This document shows, piece by piece, positions 17,864-26,803 of a DNA stretch of 64,000 bases. Where the stretch lies: assembly GCF_013214175.1 (NCBI RefSeq), contig NZ_JABSPA010000002.1, forward strand, positions 62,001 through 126,000, written 5' to 3'. The notes under the pieces are model-generated. The model saw only the letters and a program-made list of their open reading frames with translations. It made no database searches and had not been told where the DNA came from. The translations under genes were made by a program, and so were the position numbers. The stretch comes from Colwellia sp. (GTDB lineage Bacteria > Pseudomonadota > Gammaproteobacteria > Enterobacterales > Alteromonadaceae). The stretch's first letter is position 1. Each line of letters begins with the position of its first letter.

Positions 17864-19084
17864 TTGAATATACTGATTGTAGGTAATATTAACTGGTTTA
17901 ATTTGAGGGATATGCATATTAAACCGTTAATAAATGCAGGCTATAAGCTGACGGTTTTGTCAGATGTAGAGCCAGATAGCCCTGATTATATAAAAGGCGT
18001 TGATTTTATCCACCTAAATAAACGTCGCTTCTCAATTAAGGGTTGGCTTTATATGGCTAAGCAGTTGTTTAGCCTTCTAGTTAAAGGGAGATTATTTGAA
18101 TGGAAAGAGCGCGCTCGAGTCCTTTATTTATACCAAAACTCTCTGAAGTATTTAGGACAAGTTAACGCCATTCAGCAAGATAAATTTGATCTTGTTCATT
18201 GTCACTTTCTTACACGCCCAGCTTGTATTACTTTATATTTATCGAATATATCCTTGCCTATTATTTCAACTATTCACGGCTCTGATCTGTATGTTTCTGC
18301 CTTTAATACCATTGTGGACAGAAGTTATATCGAGCTGAGTTTCTTACGTTCTACTAATATCGTTGTTCCTGGGAGCTCTGAAGAAGAGTTGTTGGTTAAA
18401 CTTGGAGGAGCTAGCAAAAAGGTTGTTAAACTTCCTTGGGGAATAGATACATCCTTTTTTACTTTGTTAGATTCTGAGGACTCTCAAGAACTTTTGAAAG
18501 AAAGGTGGGGATTTGCTAACAAGCAAGTCTTACTTAGTACAAGAAATCATGCATCAATTTATAACATTCAGTCAATAATTAAAGCTTTTTCCTCTTTTAG
18601 TGTTAAAGAGGATACTATTCTTGTGATAGCAGGGAATGGCGAACAAACAGATGAACTGCAATCCCTAGTCAAAAAGTATAAATTAATAGAGATGGTTATA
18701 TTTACAGGGAGGTTAACGCATAATGAGTTAAAAGAATTGTATCAGTTGTCAGATGTTTACGTTCAAAACCCTTTGTCAGACGCCTTACCTTATTCCATGC
18801 TAGAAGCCATCGCATGTGGCTGCAGTGTGGTTTGTGGTGAGTTAGGTAGTATTGTTGATTTGGTAACTAACCCTGAGCTTAATGAGCAATCAAGTTTGTT
18901 TTTTTCGGGCGAAGGAGTGCTTAACGACCACGAACTTTCAAAGCTACTTACACTTGCCATGACGAATGGGAGAAAAAAATATTTTTCAATAAAATATCAA
19001 AGTGTTATCGATAATAATTATTCTTTGAGTGCTTATACATCGAAGATATCGAATATTTATCAATCATTATTAAAGGTAAAGTGA
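17864..19084 (+). CDS. GT4-family glycosyltransferase
   Basis: The product has 406 residues from TTG at 17864. I chose this start because GT4 proteins usually begin at the first beta strand (here MNILIVGNINWF) and GGGGTGA lies a few bases upstream. ATG at 17846 or GTG at 17828 would add 6 or 12 unlikely residues. Features include FDLVHCHFLTRP (near 105), STIHGSDLYVSAF (near 134) and a C-terminal donor site NPLSDALPYSMLEAIACGCS (near 303) with the E-x7-E position partly altered. It is likely a cytoplasmic sugar transferase for the accessory glycan. It ends with TGATG overlap onto the next gene. Confidence 0.82.
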   Translation: MNILIVGNINWFNLRDMHIKPLINAGYKLTVLSDVEPDSPDYIKGVDFIHLNKRRFSIKGWLYMAKQLFSLLVKGRLFEWKERARVLYLYQNSLKYLGQVNAIQQDKFDLVHCHFLTRPACITLYLSNISLPIISTIHGSDLYVSAFNTIVDRSYIELSFLRSTNIVVPGSSEEELLVKLGGASKKVVKLPWGIDTSFFTLLDSEDSQELLKERWGFANKQVLLSTRNHASIYNIQSIIKAFSSFSVKEDTILVIAGNGEQTDELQSLVKKYKLIEMVIFTGRLTHNELKELYQLSDVYVQNPLSDALPYSMLEAIACGCSVVCGELGSIVDLVTNPELNEQSSLFFSGEGVLNDHELSKLLTLAMTNGRKKYFSIKYQSVIDNNYSLSAYTSKISNIYQSLLKVK

Positions 19085-20223
19085 TGCAGTTTATAGTATT
19101 AGCTCAAAATCAATGGCAAAGCCGCTGGATGAACAGGCAGCAGTTGTTTAGCCGAATAGGCAAACAACATAATGTTGTTTACGGATCTGGTGCAGCGTTT
19201 ACTTGGGATTTTACGCTTAAAAAACTGTTTAATTCATTATTTAAAAAAAAACATACCAAGCAAGACAATGTTAGCGTTATAAATCCAAGCTATATTTTTT
19301 TGAGAAATCCTAAGTTTAAGTTGTTTGATAAACTTGCCGTAAATCACTATAAATCTAAGTTTAATACCGCAATATCTAAAGATAAGCCTATTGTTCTTTA
19401 TATATTTCATCCTGAATTTTTTGAGTACATACAATACATTAAGCATGATTATTTAATTTTTCATGCTTACGATGATTATTCAAAACAAAATGGTTATGGT
19501 AACCAAATAAAGCATGATGAAGAACAATTGTGTATGCAAGCAGACTTAATTATCACTTCGTCTTTACTTATTAGAGAACGTTATCTCGAGAGTCAACCGG
19601 AAAATAAAGTGAAGTTTGTACCAAATGGCGTGGATTATGATGCGTTTTCACGTTCTTATGAAGAGCCAGCCGAGTTGGCGAATATTCCTAAACCTAGAAT
19701 CGGTTATGTTGGAGCCATTAATTTAAAGGCTGATATAGCATTATGGTTTGCGCTTGCTAATCATTTTAAAGATGTCTCATTTGTTTTAATTGGCCCGGTC
19801 AATCAGCTAACAGAGGATGATCATAATACTTTTAACAAGCTAAAACTGTTAAAAAACAGTTTCTATCTGGGTAGTAAAGAGAAAGATCGAATAGCTTCTT
19901 ATATGCACCACTTTGATATTAATACAATGATTTATAAATCTAATCGAAGTGGTTGGGCATCTTCAGGTTATCCCTTGAAGCTTCATGAGTATTTAGCAGC
20001 AGGTAAACCTGTTATTTCTTCTAACATCGAGGCTGTTAGGAGCTTTTCTGATGTAGTTTCAATTGCTGAAGGTATAGATGAGTGGGTAGATAATATTAAA
20101 ATATTATTAAATGAAAGCAACTCATCTGACTTAGTCGCTAAAAGAAAGAAGGTTGCTAAAAATAATACATGGGAATGCAGAACAGAAAGCATAGTTAATT
20201 ATATAAAACAGTTAGATAAATAA
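19084..20223 (+). CDS. Glycosyltransferase (TuaH-like)
   Basis: The product has 379 residues and resembles the TuaH-like branch of GT4-fold enzymes. Visible blocks are VLAQNQWQSRWMNRQQLFSR (residues 5-24), HAYDDYSKQNG (near 128), PNGVDYDAFSR (near 180) and the C-terminal SGYPLKLHEYLAAGKPVISS (near 297), where KLHEYLAAGKPV forms the donor-binding helix. ATG at 19084 overlaps the preceding TGA; a GTG three bases earlier would add one residue. The sugar donor and acceptor are unknown. About 48 bp separate it from the next gene. Confidence 0.82.
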   Translation: MQFIVLAQNQWQSRWMNRQQLFSRIGKQHNVVYGSGAAFTWDFTLKKLFNSLFKKKHTKQDNVSVINPSYIFLRNPKFKLFDKLAVNHYKSKFNTAISKDKPIVLYIFHPEFFEYIQYIKHDYLIFHAYDDYSKQNGYGNQIKHDEEQLCMQADLIITSSLLIRERYLESQPENKVKFVPNGVDYDAFSRSYEEPAELANIPKPRIGYVGAINLKADIALWFALANHFKDVSFVLIGPVNQLTEDDHNTFNKLKLLKNSFYLGSKEKDRIASYMHHFDINTMIYKSNRSGWASSGYPLKLHEYLAAGKPVISSNIEAVRSFSDVVSIAEGIDEWVDNIKILLNESNSSDLVAKRKKVAKNNTWECRTESIVNYIKQLDK

Positions 20224-20271
20224 TGAGTTTAAGTGTTTTTACTTTACTTAAGGTAGATATAGTCAGTTCTT

Positions 20272-21267
20272 ATGCATAAAACTAAGGTAATCATCTCATT
20301 TGATACTGAATTTAGTATTGGTGGGGCTTTTCAATTTCCAGAAAAATATACCCCTTTATCTGATGAAATATTCAGCCCTACTTTTCAAAACCAAAAAATA
20401 GGTTTTGGAAATGTTCTCGAGATATTAAATAAAAATGATGTTCAATGTACTTTTTTTGTTGAGCCATTGCAGTCATATTATTTTGGTCATGAAAAAATGG
20501 GTAGTTATGTAAAGAAATTAACTGACTCTAAACAAGATATTCAATTACATACTCACCCTTGTTGGGGGAAGTTTAAGCATAATAAAAAAGTGCCTGAAGC
20601 TATTTGTCCAGATGACAATTTTTGTCAATTATCAGAAAACACAGTCAGAGAGTATTTAAACTATTGTCTAAAGGTTTTTAATAGGTGGGATGTTAAGTCA
20701 CCTACTGCAATCCGTACAGGAAATTTAGAGATTAGTCGGAATCTATACAAACTATTGTATGAATTTGATATCAAGCTATCTAGCTCTGTGGGCACCGCTC
20801 TATTCATGCCTGTTGATTCAGACATGCAATTTGAAAATTTTAATAAACGTTTTGATTCGGTACTGGAAGTACCCATAACTTCCTTTCGATCTGTAGGTAA
20901 TCGAAAAAAGCTATTAACGATAACTAGTGTTAGCTTTCATGAAATTAAAGACGTACTTGAGGCATGCCATAAACAAGGTATTGAACACGTCATCATATTG
21001 AGCCATATTCATGAGTTTGTTAAAAACAAAAACTTTCGTTTTGAACAGGTTAGACCAAATAAAGTTAACAGTAAAAGATTAGAACAGTTATGTAGTTATG
21101 TTAACCAAGACGAACGTTTTACTTTTACTACATTTGGACAGGAAATTGAAAGTAATGGGTTTTCTGTTACGGATGAGCAATTAGATAAGCGTATCAGTTC
21201 AAGAGCCTTTTCAGGCTTGTATACCATATTAGAAAATAAAGCTAATGATAAGTTTTGGAATTATTAA
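20272..21267 (+). CDS. NodB-fold (polysaccharide deacetylase-like) protein
   Basis: The product has 331 residues. The N-terminus ISFDTEFSIGG has an Asp-Thr-Glu in place of the usual Asp-Asp of NodB motif 1, and IQLHTHPCWGKF (near 88) supplies a His pair, as in WalW-like deacetylases. AIRTGNLEISRNL (near 146) replaces the typical RxPY/F motif 3, keeping the Arg. ILSHIHEF near residue 243 is a late His motif. The fold assignment is fairly sure, deacetylase activity less so because motif 1 differs. There is no signal peptide. ATG at 20272 has only a weak ribosome site. It opens the accessory module that runs to the ATP-grasp gene. Confidence 0.72.
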   Translation: MHKTKVIISFDTEFSIGGAFQFPEKYTPLSDEIFSPTFQNQKIGFGNVLEILNKNDVQCTFFVEPLQSYYFGHEKMGSYVKKLTDSKQDIQLHTHPCWGKFKHNKKVPEAICPDDNFCQLSENTVREYLNYCLKVFNRWDVKSPTAIRTGNLEISRNLYKLLYEFDIKLSSSVGTALFMPVDSDMQFENFNKRFDSVLEVPITSFRSVGNRKKLLTITSVSFHEIKDVLEACHKQGIEHVIILSHIHEFVKNKNFRFEQVRPNKVNSKRLEQLCSYVNQDERFTFTTFGQEIESNGFSVTDEQLDKRISSRAFSGLYTILENKANDKFWNY

Positions 21268-21294
21268 GTAATAAGTTATCAGAGAATATATGGC

Positions 21295-22767
21295 ATGAAT
21301 AAATGGGTAAAGGTATTAAAAAAGTATTTCATATTAATAGGCTTATTAGGGAATTTAACCTTCTTTGTAATCTTTGGTTTGTTGTTAAATAAAATATCAT
21401 CTTTAGAATTATCTTTACCATTATTTAGTGAAAAAGTGCGTGAACAATTAAAAACCAATCAACCCAATTTATTAGCGATAGTAGCCCCAATACTAGACGT
21501 TATGAGTTTACTTAAATCGAAGAATTATTACTTTAGAGAAGTTGATATTGAACAATGGTCTGGAATTGGAGCAAAAAAATATTTCTCTGTTAGTTCAACC
21601 GCTGATATTAACGTTTTTAATGCTTCAGAGTTACTCTCAGCGCTAAAAAATGTATCAGCAGGCCAAACTATAGTTGTAGCTCCAGGTGAGTACGTTGTCG
21701 ATCAGTTTGGTATTAGCTTAAATAAATCAGGCACTAAATTCTTACCTATAAGAGTAATAGCTCAGCAGCTAGGTACAGTTAAAATATTTCTGAGAGGGGA
21801 AGGTTTTGTCGTTAAAAAACCCTACTGGCAATTTCATAATTTGCATTTGATAGGGTCATGTAAAATACATAGCCGCTGTGAGCATGCCTTTCATGTGGTA
21901 GGTGAAGGGAAACATGTTTTAATAGAAAATAATATTATTCAAGACTTTAATGCCATGATTAAAGTTAATGGTATTGGTCGTTCTTATCCGGATTATGGCA
22001 AAGTAATTCAAAACACCCTTTTTAATACTAGCGCAAGAAATACAGCAAACCCTGTAACTCCTATTGATTTAATGCATGCAAATAGCTGGCAAGTTGCTGA
22101 TAATTTTATTTTTGATATTCAGAAGTCGGCAGGTAATCAAGTAAGTTATGCGGCCTTTTTTAAAGGAGGCTCTCAATTGGGTGTTTTTGAGAGAAATCTA
22201 ATTATTTGTGCAGCTAATTTACCTGGTAATTATACATCTATTGCGCTTTCTTTAGGTGGTGGAGGATCACCATTGGCTCATCGGAGAAATAATAATGTTG
22301 CTGAACATGTCAATGGCACAATTCGTAATAATATAATCATGCATTGTGCCAATGATGTAGGCATTTATTTAAACAAGGCAGCCAATAGCCAAGTTCATCA
22401 TAATATCTTGTATAACACCTTAGGCATTGATGCCCGTTTTAAAGAAACAACAGCCTTTATTTATAATAATGTTATTTCTGGGCGAGTTAAAAGTCGAGAT
22501 AAAGGTGAACTGGTTCAAAAGGACAACCTGATAGTGAAACGCAACTTTTTTACTGGGAAGGATAATTTATCTGAGTACTTTTCTGCACCAGATATAGGTG
22601 ACTTTTCATGGCTAAACGCTAGGGATATTGGAAGTTATGAACTGTCTGAAAATAATAGTTTCTGTGGTGAAAAACCTCTATTCGGATATCTTGGTGCTTA
22701 TTCTGATGCTACGTTTTGCTTTAATAGGCTAAATTTAATATCAAGATATACAGGTGTTTTTAAGTGA
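21295..22767 (+). CDS. Membrane-anchored right-handed beta-helix protein
   Basis: The product has 490 residues. An N-terminal hydrophobic segment (about residues 11-29) without a clear cleavage site suggests an inner-membrane anchor with the rest outside the cytoplasm. Repeated strands rich in Asn, Ile and Val follow, such as VLIENNIIQDFNAMIKVNG and NNIIMHCANDVGIYLNKAAN, typical of right-handed parallel beta-helix (PbH1) repeats. The opening APGEYVVDQFGISL resembles PL6 polysaccharide lyases and mannuronan epimerase-like folds. It could trim, epimerise or bind the polysaccharide in the periplasm. No catalytic residues can be assigned. It overlaps the next, related gene by four bases (GTGA). 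Confidence 0.72.
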   Translation: MNKWVKVLKKYFILIGLLGNLTFFVIFGLLLNKISSLELSLPLFSEKVREQLKTNQPNLLAIVAPILDVMSLLKSKNYYFREVDIEQWSGIGAKKYFSVSSTADINVFNASELLSALKNVSAGQTIVVAPGEYVVDQFGISLNKSGTKFLPIRVIAQQLGTVKIFLRGEGFVVKKPYWQFHNLHLIGSCKIHSRCEHAFHVVGEGKHVLIENNIIQDFNAMIKVNGIGRSYPDYGKVIQNTLFNTSARNTANPVTPIDLMHANSWQVADNFIFDIQKSAGNQVSYAAFFKGGSQLGVFERNLIICAANLPGNYTSIALSLGGGGSPLAHRRNNNVAEHVNGTIRNNIIMHCANDVGIYLNKAANSQVHHNILYNTLGIDARFKETTAFIYNNVISGRVKSRDKGELVQKDNLIVKRNFFTGKDNLSEYFSAPDIGDFSWLNARDIGSYELSENNSFCGEKPLFGYLGAYSDATFCFNRLNLISRYTGVFK

Positions 22768-23951
22768 CTCTTTTTAGGCGATATCTTTTTTTATCAGGTG
22801 TACTTGTACATTTATTAGTAGTTTTAATACTTTTATGGCAACCCTCCCTCATTAAAAAAGTAACGAACAAACTAAGTAATAAATATTATCAATTTCAAGC
22901 CAAGCGTGAATATAAACTACTTACTCAAGGTAAAATTATGACGCTTGAGCAAGAAATATCAAAAGCGTTTGTTGCTTGGAAGCCACGAGCCAAAAATGTA
23001 GATATTCAAAATAAAATATTAGTAAATAAACAGCCGTTTGAACAACTCATACCTGCGATAAGAAGCCTACAACACGGAGATACTTTAGTTATTCCTGAAG
23101 GGGTGTATCAAACGCCGATAGTTATAAAGAAGAATGATATAACTATCATTGGTAATGGCCATGTTGTTTTTGAAAAAAAGGCCGCTAGGGGGAAGGGGTA
23201 TATATTAAGTCAGGGTAATAATTTAACGGTTGAAAATATAGAGTGTCGCTATATAAATGTCAGTGATGGGAATGGTGCTTGTATAAGGCAGGAGGGTAAA
23301 GACCTTACTCTCAACCATGTTTATTTTCATAGTAGTCAAGAGGGAATATTAGAAACAGCAAAGGAAATCGGTTTTATTAAAATATTTGATAGCCGTTTTG
23401 AACGGTTAGGTTTTAATGGTCAAGCTCATGGAATATATACGAATAAAGCTGAAGTGGCCATTTATCAGTCATTATTCGTTGCAGCTAAAAGTGAGGGGCA
23501 TGCGATTAAAGTTAGAGGTAAGAGGCTCTATATTGAAGCATCAGTAATCGCTTCATTATCTTCGGATGATAGTCGTTTAATTGATATGTCTAATGGCGGT
23601 GAGCTTATCGTAAAAAATTCAATCTTAGAACAAGGGCCTAAGTCAACAAACGGACAAATGATTGGTTTTGGTTTAGAAGGGATTAAGCATGTCAAAAATC
23701 AAATACAACTTGTTGGTAATATTATTTATTTAGATAGAATAGGTGTAAACCAAATGTTAAAATTACCATCGAAACAACAAGGGATTAGTGTTATTCAGGA
23801 AAAAAACTTGATCATTGGTATAGATTTATCAGAAGAAAAAATTAGCACTAATAACTACTTTAAAAATAGGGAAGAACTTGGTTTGCCAAATTACCCTCAC
23901 TTCTCAAAAAGTCTTTGCTATAACCTTCTAAATTGCTTTATCGCAGACTAA
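22764..23951 (+). CDS. Second membrane-anchored beta-helix protein
   Basis: The product has 395 residues. An N-terminal hydrophobic segment at residues 8-25 is followed by a basic stretch and then beta-helix sequence: HGDTLVIPEGVYQTPIVIKK (near 110), LTVENIECRYINVSDGNGAC, and HGIYTNKAEVAIYQSLFVAA (near 230). The GDTLVIPEGVY block is the usual cap of PbH1 proteins. It starts with GTG at 22764, overlapping the stop of the longer beta-helix gene. The two share layout but little sequence, so they may form a functional pair acting on the polymer outside the inner membrane. Function is unknown; a lyase, epimerase or glycan-binding role is equally possible. Confidence 0.68.
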   Translation: MTLFRRYLFLSGVLVHLLVVLILLWQPSLIKKVTNKLSNKYYQFQAKREYKLLTQGKIMTLEQEISKAFVAWKPRAKNVDIQNKILVNKQPFEQLIPAIRSLQHGDTLVIPEGVYQTPIVIKKNDITIIGNGHVVFEKKAARGKGYILSQGNNLTVENIECRYINVSDGNGACIRQEGKDLTLNHVYFHSSQEGILETAKEIGFIKIFDSRFERLGFNGQAHGIYTNKAEVAIYQSLFVAAKSEGHAIKVRGKRLYIEASVIASLSSDDSRLIDMSNGGELIVKNSILEQGPKSTNGQMIGFGLEGIKHVKNQIQLVGNIIYLDRIGVNQMLKLPSKQQGISVIQEKNLIIGIDLSEEKISTNNYFKNREELGLPNYPHFSKSLCYNLLNCFIAD

Positions 23952-24006
23952 ACAGTAATTTTTTGTGTGATATAGACTAAGGTTACCTTACAAACAGGAT
24001 GAAAGA

Positions 24007-24684
24007 ATGATTATCAAACGACTTGATTACTTTATATCAATAAGTATTATTAGCCTTTTTATTATTTGGGCTGAATTTTCACCTAGTTCATTGGTCGATT
24101 ACTCACTAGAAGATGGTTTTTTTGAAAATTTAAGTGCTATTTTCTTTGGGGTTGCATCCTTCGTTTTTGCTTTTGCCATAAAAACGAATAAACAATATTT
24201 CGACATTAAAATAGGTTTAGGTATGTGGGCTACACTAGCTTGGGTAACCTTAATGTTTATTTTTATGGGAGAGGAAATTAGCTGGGGGCAAAGAATTTTT
24301 TCTATTGCCACTCCTGAAGCTTTGATGGAAACAAATTTACAGCAAGAGTTTAATCTTCATAATCTAGCCATAGTTGATAATACTATGGGAGGAAAATATA
24401 GATTATTTTCTTTAATGCTATTGTGCTTTGGTTTGGTATTTCCAATAATGAAATTCTTTGCTACAGGCAAGAGGATACTTCATTTTTTTGCATTCCCTGC
24501 ACCATCACTGGGCCTCGGTATATTAACTGTAGCAGCCTATGTGTTTGGTAAGTACTATTTTGATTTATTACCTATGGATGCGGCTTCTGAAATTAGAGAG
24601 TTTTTATTCTCTGTTGCAGTATTAATACTATCGATACAGTCGGTATTTTACCCTGATAAAGCGTATGTTATAGAGCCAAATTAA
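24007..24684 (+). CDS. Polytopic membrane protein with EEISWGQR motif, unknown function
   Basis: The product has 225 residues with six or seven hydrophobic segments: residues 9-24, 38-56, 74-90, 134-150, 163-182 and 195-213 approximately. A conserved-looking polar block MGEEISWGQRIF (near 90) follows the third segment, and EFNLHNLAIVD (near 113) follows it. The acidic pair plus His in a membrane protein could form a metal or catalytic site, but I do not recognise the family. ATG at 24007 has GAAAG upstream (gatgaaagaATG). Context suggests a role in polysaccharide modification or transport. An inverted repeat begins directly after the stop. Confidence 0.6.
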   Translation: MIIKRLDYFISISIISLFIIWAEFSPSSLVDYSLEDGFFENLSAIFFGVASFVFAFAIKTNKQYFDIKIGLGMWATLAWVTLMFIFMGEEISWGQRIFSIATPEALMETNLQQEFNLHNLAIVDNTMGGKYRLFSLMLLCFGLVFPIMKFFATGKRILHFFAFPAPSLGLGILTVAAYVFGKYYFDLLPMDAASEIREFLFSVAVLILSIQSVFYPDKAYVIEPN

Positions 24685-24713
24685 CTATGTACTTGCTTTA
24701 TTCTAGTACATAG
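24685..24713. terminator. Inverted repeat after the EEISWGQR gene, possible weak terminator
   Basis: Perfect 9-bp arms CTATGTACT (24685-24693) and AGTACATAG (24705-24713) enclose an 11-base loop. They are followed by AGGCTTTTA, a short T-rich stretch. The stem is AT-rich, so termination would be partial. It begins on the base after the stop codon. Confidence 0.35.
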
Positions 24714-24778
24714 AGGCTTTTAAATGTTGAACCGAAGGCGTTTTCTATGATTAATCCCAATAGTTTTACTAAGCTTTA

Positions 24779-25681
24779 ATGCCAGGGGGGGGGATCTTGA
24801 ATATAGAGTTATTTACGAACTTATATAATGAGTTATTAAGCAATTTGAGCTCTGTGCAAGTAAGTAGAATACATAGCTTAGTTGCCGTTAGTTACAAGCA
24901 AACGGTGAGGGTACAAAGCTATCAAGACGAGACTCTTGCGAAAGCATTTATTGAACTAAATGAAAGCAATGATTATCATTTATTACAAACATACAAAAAA
25001 CTTCTTATTATAGGATCTATCTTAAAAAACTGGCCTGATTTAAGCGCTCAGTCGAAGGGGCGGTTATCTGTAGAGTATCAGGTCTATTTACAGCGAATTT
25101 ATCATCTGTTTATTAATGAATTAGATGATAGTTTCGATAATATGGATATTTTTTGGAAGGAATTGGCTGTTGCTCGTTTACAACTCTTTCCATTGCGTGC
25201 AGGTGTTGCTGAGTTCTACTCAGGTTTTGGTATTAGACAAGGCTTAACGTTCAATTTAATTGAAACCATTCGTTTTATAGCCTATTTGCTCCAAAGTGAT
25301 TTTGTAAGAAAGGCTTATTACAAAGTACATACTCATACGCCGACCATTAGTAATTTTTCCGAGGATGGTTGGACGAAAAGTTATTTGCAACTTGCAGAAA
25401 TGTTAAAGCGTGATAAAACAATCAAAGGTGTTATTCGGGGAAGTTGGTTTTTTGACCCTGAAATTAAAAAAATCAGCCCTCATCTGAGTTATTTGCAGGA
25501 TTTACCTTTACAGCATGGCGCTAAATTATTTTATATTGGCTCCGATAAATCGGGTTGCGCATTTTCCAAATCAAAAGCACGCCTGAAGCTTTATCATGAT
25601 GGAAAATACACCCCCAAAAATTATTTATTGGTGTGGCCAAGAGAGGCAATCATTCACTGGGCCGACTCAAAAATTAAATAG
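24779..25681 (+). CDS. Hypothetical protein with a G9 tract at its start
   Basis: The product has 300 residues from ATG at 24779, or 294 from TTG at 24797. Nine consecutive G (24785-24793) lie between these starts. With the ATG, tract length sets the reading frame; with the TTG, the tract occupies the ribosome-binding position. The protein appears soluble and mostly helical in its first half; the C-terminal third contains GVIRGSWFFDPEI, FYIGSDKSGCAFSKSKARL and NYLLVWPREAIIHW. No membrane segment or known family was recognised. It sits between a membrane protein and a deacetylase in the accessory module. The ATG has no ribosome site, so the TTG is a serious alternative. Confidence 0.6.
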   Translation: MPGGGILNIELFTNLYNELLSNLSSVQVSRIHSLVAVSYKQTVRVQSYQDETLAKAFIELNESNDYHLLQTYKKLLIIGSILKNWPDLSAQSKGRLSVEYQVYLQRIYHLFINELDDSFDNMDIFWKELAVARLQLFPLRAGVAEFYSGFGIRQGLTFNLIETIRFIAYLLQSDFVRKAYYKVHTHTPTISNFSEDGWTKSYLQLAEMLKRDKTIKGVIRGSWFFDPEIKKISPHLSYLQDLPLQHGAKLFYIGSDKSGCAFSKSKARLKLYHDGKYTPKNYLLVWPREAIIHWADSKIK

Positions 25682-25731
25682 CCTAGGCTATTGATTATAG
25701 AGTTGGTTCACGAATTCGTTTTAGGTGTCTA

Positions 25732-26748
25732 ATGAAAACAATTATTTTATATTTCATAAAATTTCTAGGTGGCTTTTGGTTATCTAGAAAATTAATCCGT
25801 AATAAAACACTTATTCTTGCTTATCATAGTTTTGAAGTATTCGATGAAAGTGAATTCCGGCCTAATTTGTTTATTAAATATTCGACCTTAACCCAGCGGT
25901 TAAAGTATTTGAAAACCCACTGTAATGTAGTTTCACTTTCGGAGATCGAACAATCTAATAAGCCAATTAACTCTGTTGTTATTACCGTTGACGATGGCTG
26001 GGCTTCTACTTTAAGTCACGCATCCTCTGTTTTTAGTAAATTCAATTTCCCTTATACTATCTATTTAACAACAGAAAATGTATTGGATAACCAACCTGTT
26101 TTTCATATTTTATTAGATTATATTCTACAGGCATCTGTGGGGAAGACTTTAACGATAATATTGAAAGGTAAGGAGTGTATTAAAACTGTTGTAAGTATCA
26201 ATAATATAGAAAATTTAAAAAAAGAGATTGCCCTTGTTAAAACGAAGAGATTAGATACGGAGTTGTTAACTGTTATAGCAAGAAGTCTTGATGTTGACAT
26301 CGGTGGGATAATTGATAAAAAATCCTTTTCATTGATGTCAGTGGATGAGGTCAAAAATATCGCTCAATTAGGTGCCGATATTCAACTACATACTCATAGC
26401 CATCATACCTACTTATTTGATGAAAATGCTTTTGAGAAAGACCTTCAAGCAAATCAACAGCATATTGAAGATATAACTGGAATAAAGCCATTACATCATT
26501 GTTATCCATCAGGTAGCTATAATGCAGATAGCATACAATGGCTAAAACGATTAGGCATAAAAACAGCAACAACCTGTAATCCTGGCTTTTGTGATGAACA
26601 ATCAAATAAACTCGCATTGCCTCGTTTTTTAGATGGAGAGAATATACCTCAAATAGTTTTTGAAGCTGAGGTGAGTGGCGTATTAGAAGTGTTTAGAAAG
26701 CTTAAGTCATTAATTATTAGCGGAAAGCTACGAACGGTAAATAGTTAA
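25732..26748 (+). CDS. NodB-type polysaccharide deacetylase
   Basis: The product has 338 residues. NodB motif 1 is ITVDDGWAST (near 85), motif 2 is IQLHTHSHHTYL (near 220) with the metal-binding His residues, and HCYPSGSYN (near 258) is motif 3. An insertion of about 100 residues lies between motifs 1 and 2, as in the deacetylase at 11438. The N-terminal hydrophobic patch (ILYFIKFLGGFWL) is short and may be a peripheral membrane helix. Function is likely deacetylation of a precursor or polymer. It is followed by a 55-bp gap and the ATP-grasp gene. Confidence 0.82.
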   Translation: MKTIILYFIKFLGGFWLSRKLIRNKTLILAYHSFEVFDESEFRPNLFIKYSTLTQRLKYLKTHCNVVSLSEIEQSNKPINSVVITVDDGWASTLSHASSVFSKFNFPYTIYLTTENVLDNQPVFHILLDYILQASVGKTLTIILKGKECIKTVVSINNIENLKKEIALVKTKRLDTELLTVIARSLDVDIGGIIDKKSFSLMSVDEVKNIAQLGADIQLHTHSHHTYLFDENAFEKDLQANQQHIEDITGIKPLHHCYPSGSYNADSIQWLKRLGIKTATTCNPGFCDEQSNKLALPRFLDGENIPQIVFEAEVSGVLEVFRKLKSLIISGKLRTVNS

Positions 26749-26803
26749 CTATACTAGGGGGACTGGCTGCTTATTAGTCAAGTGTGGTTTCTAAAGGGAA
26801 GAT

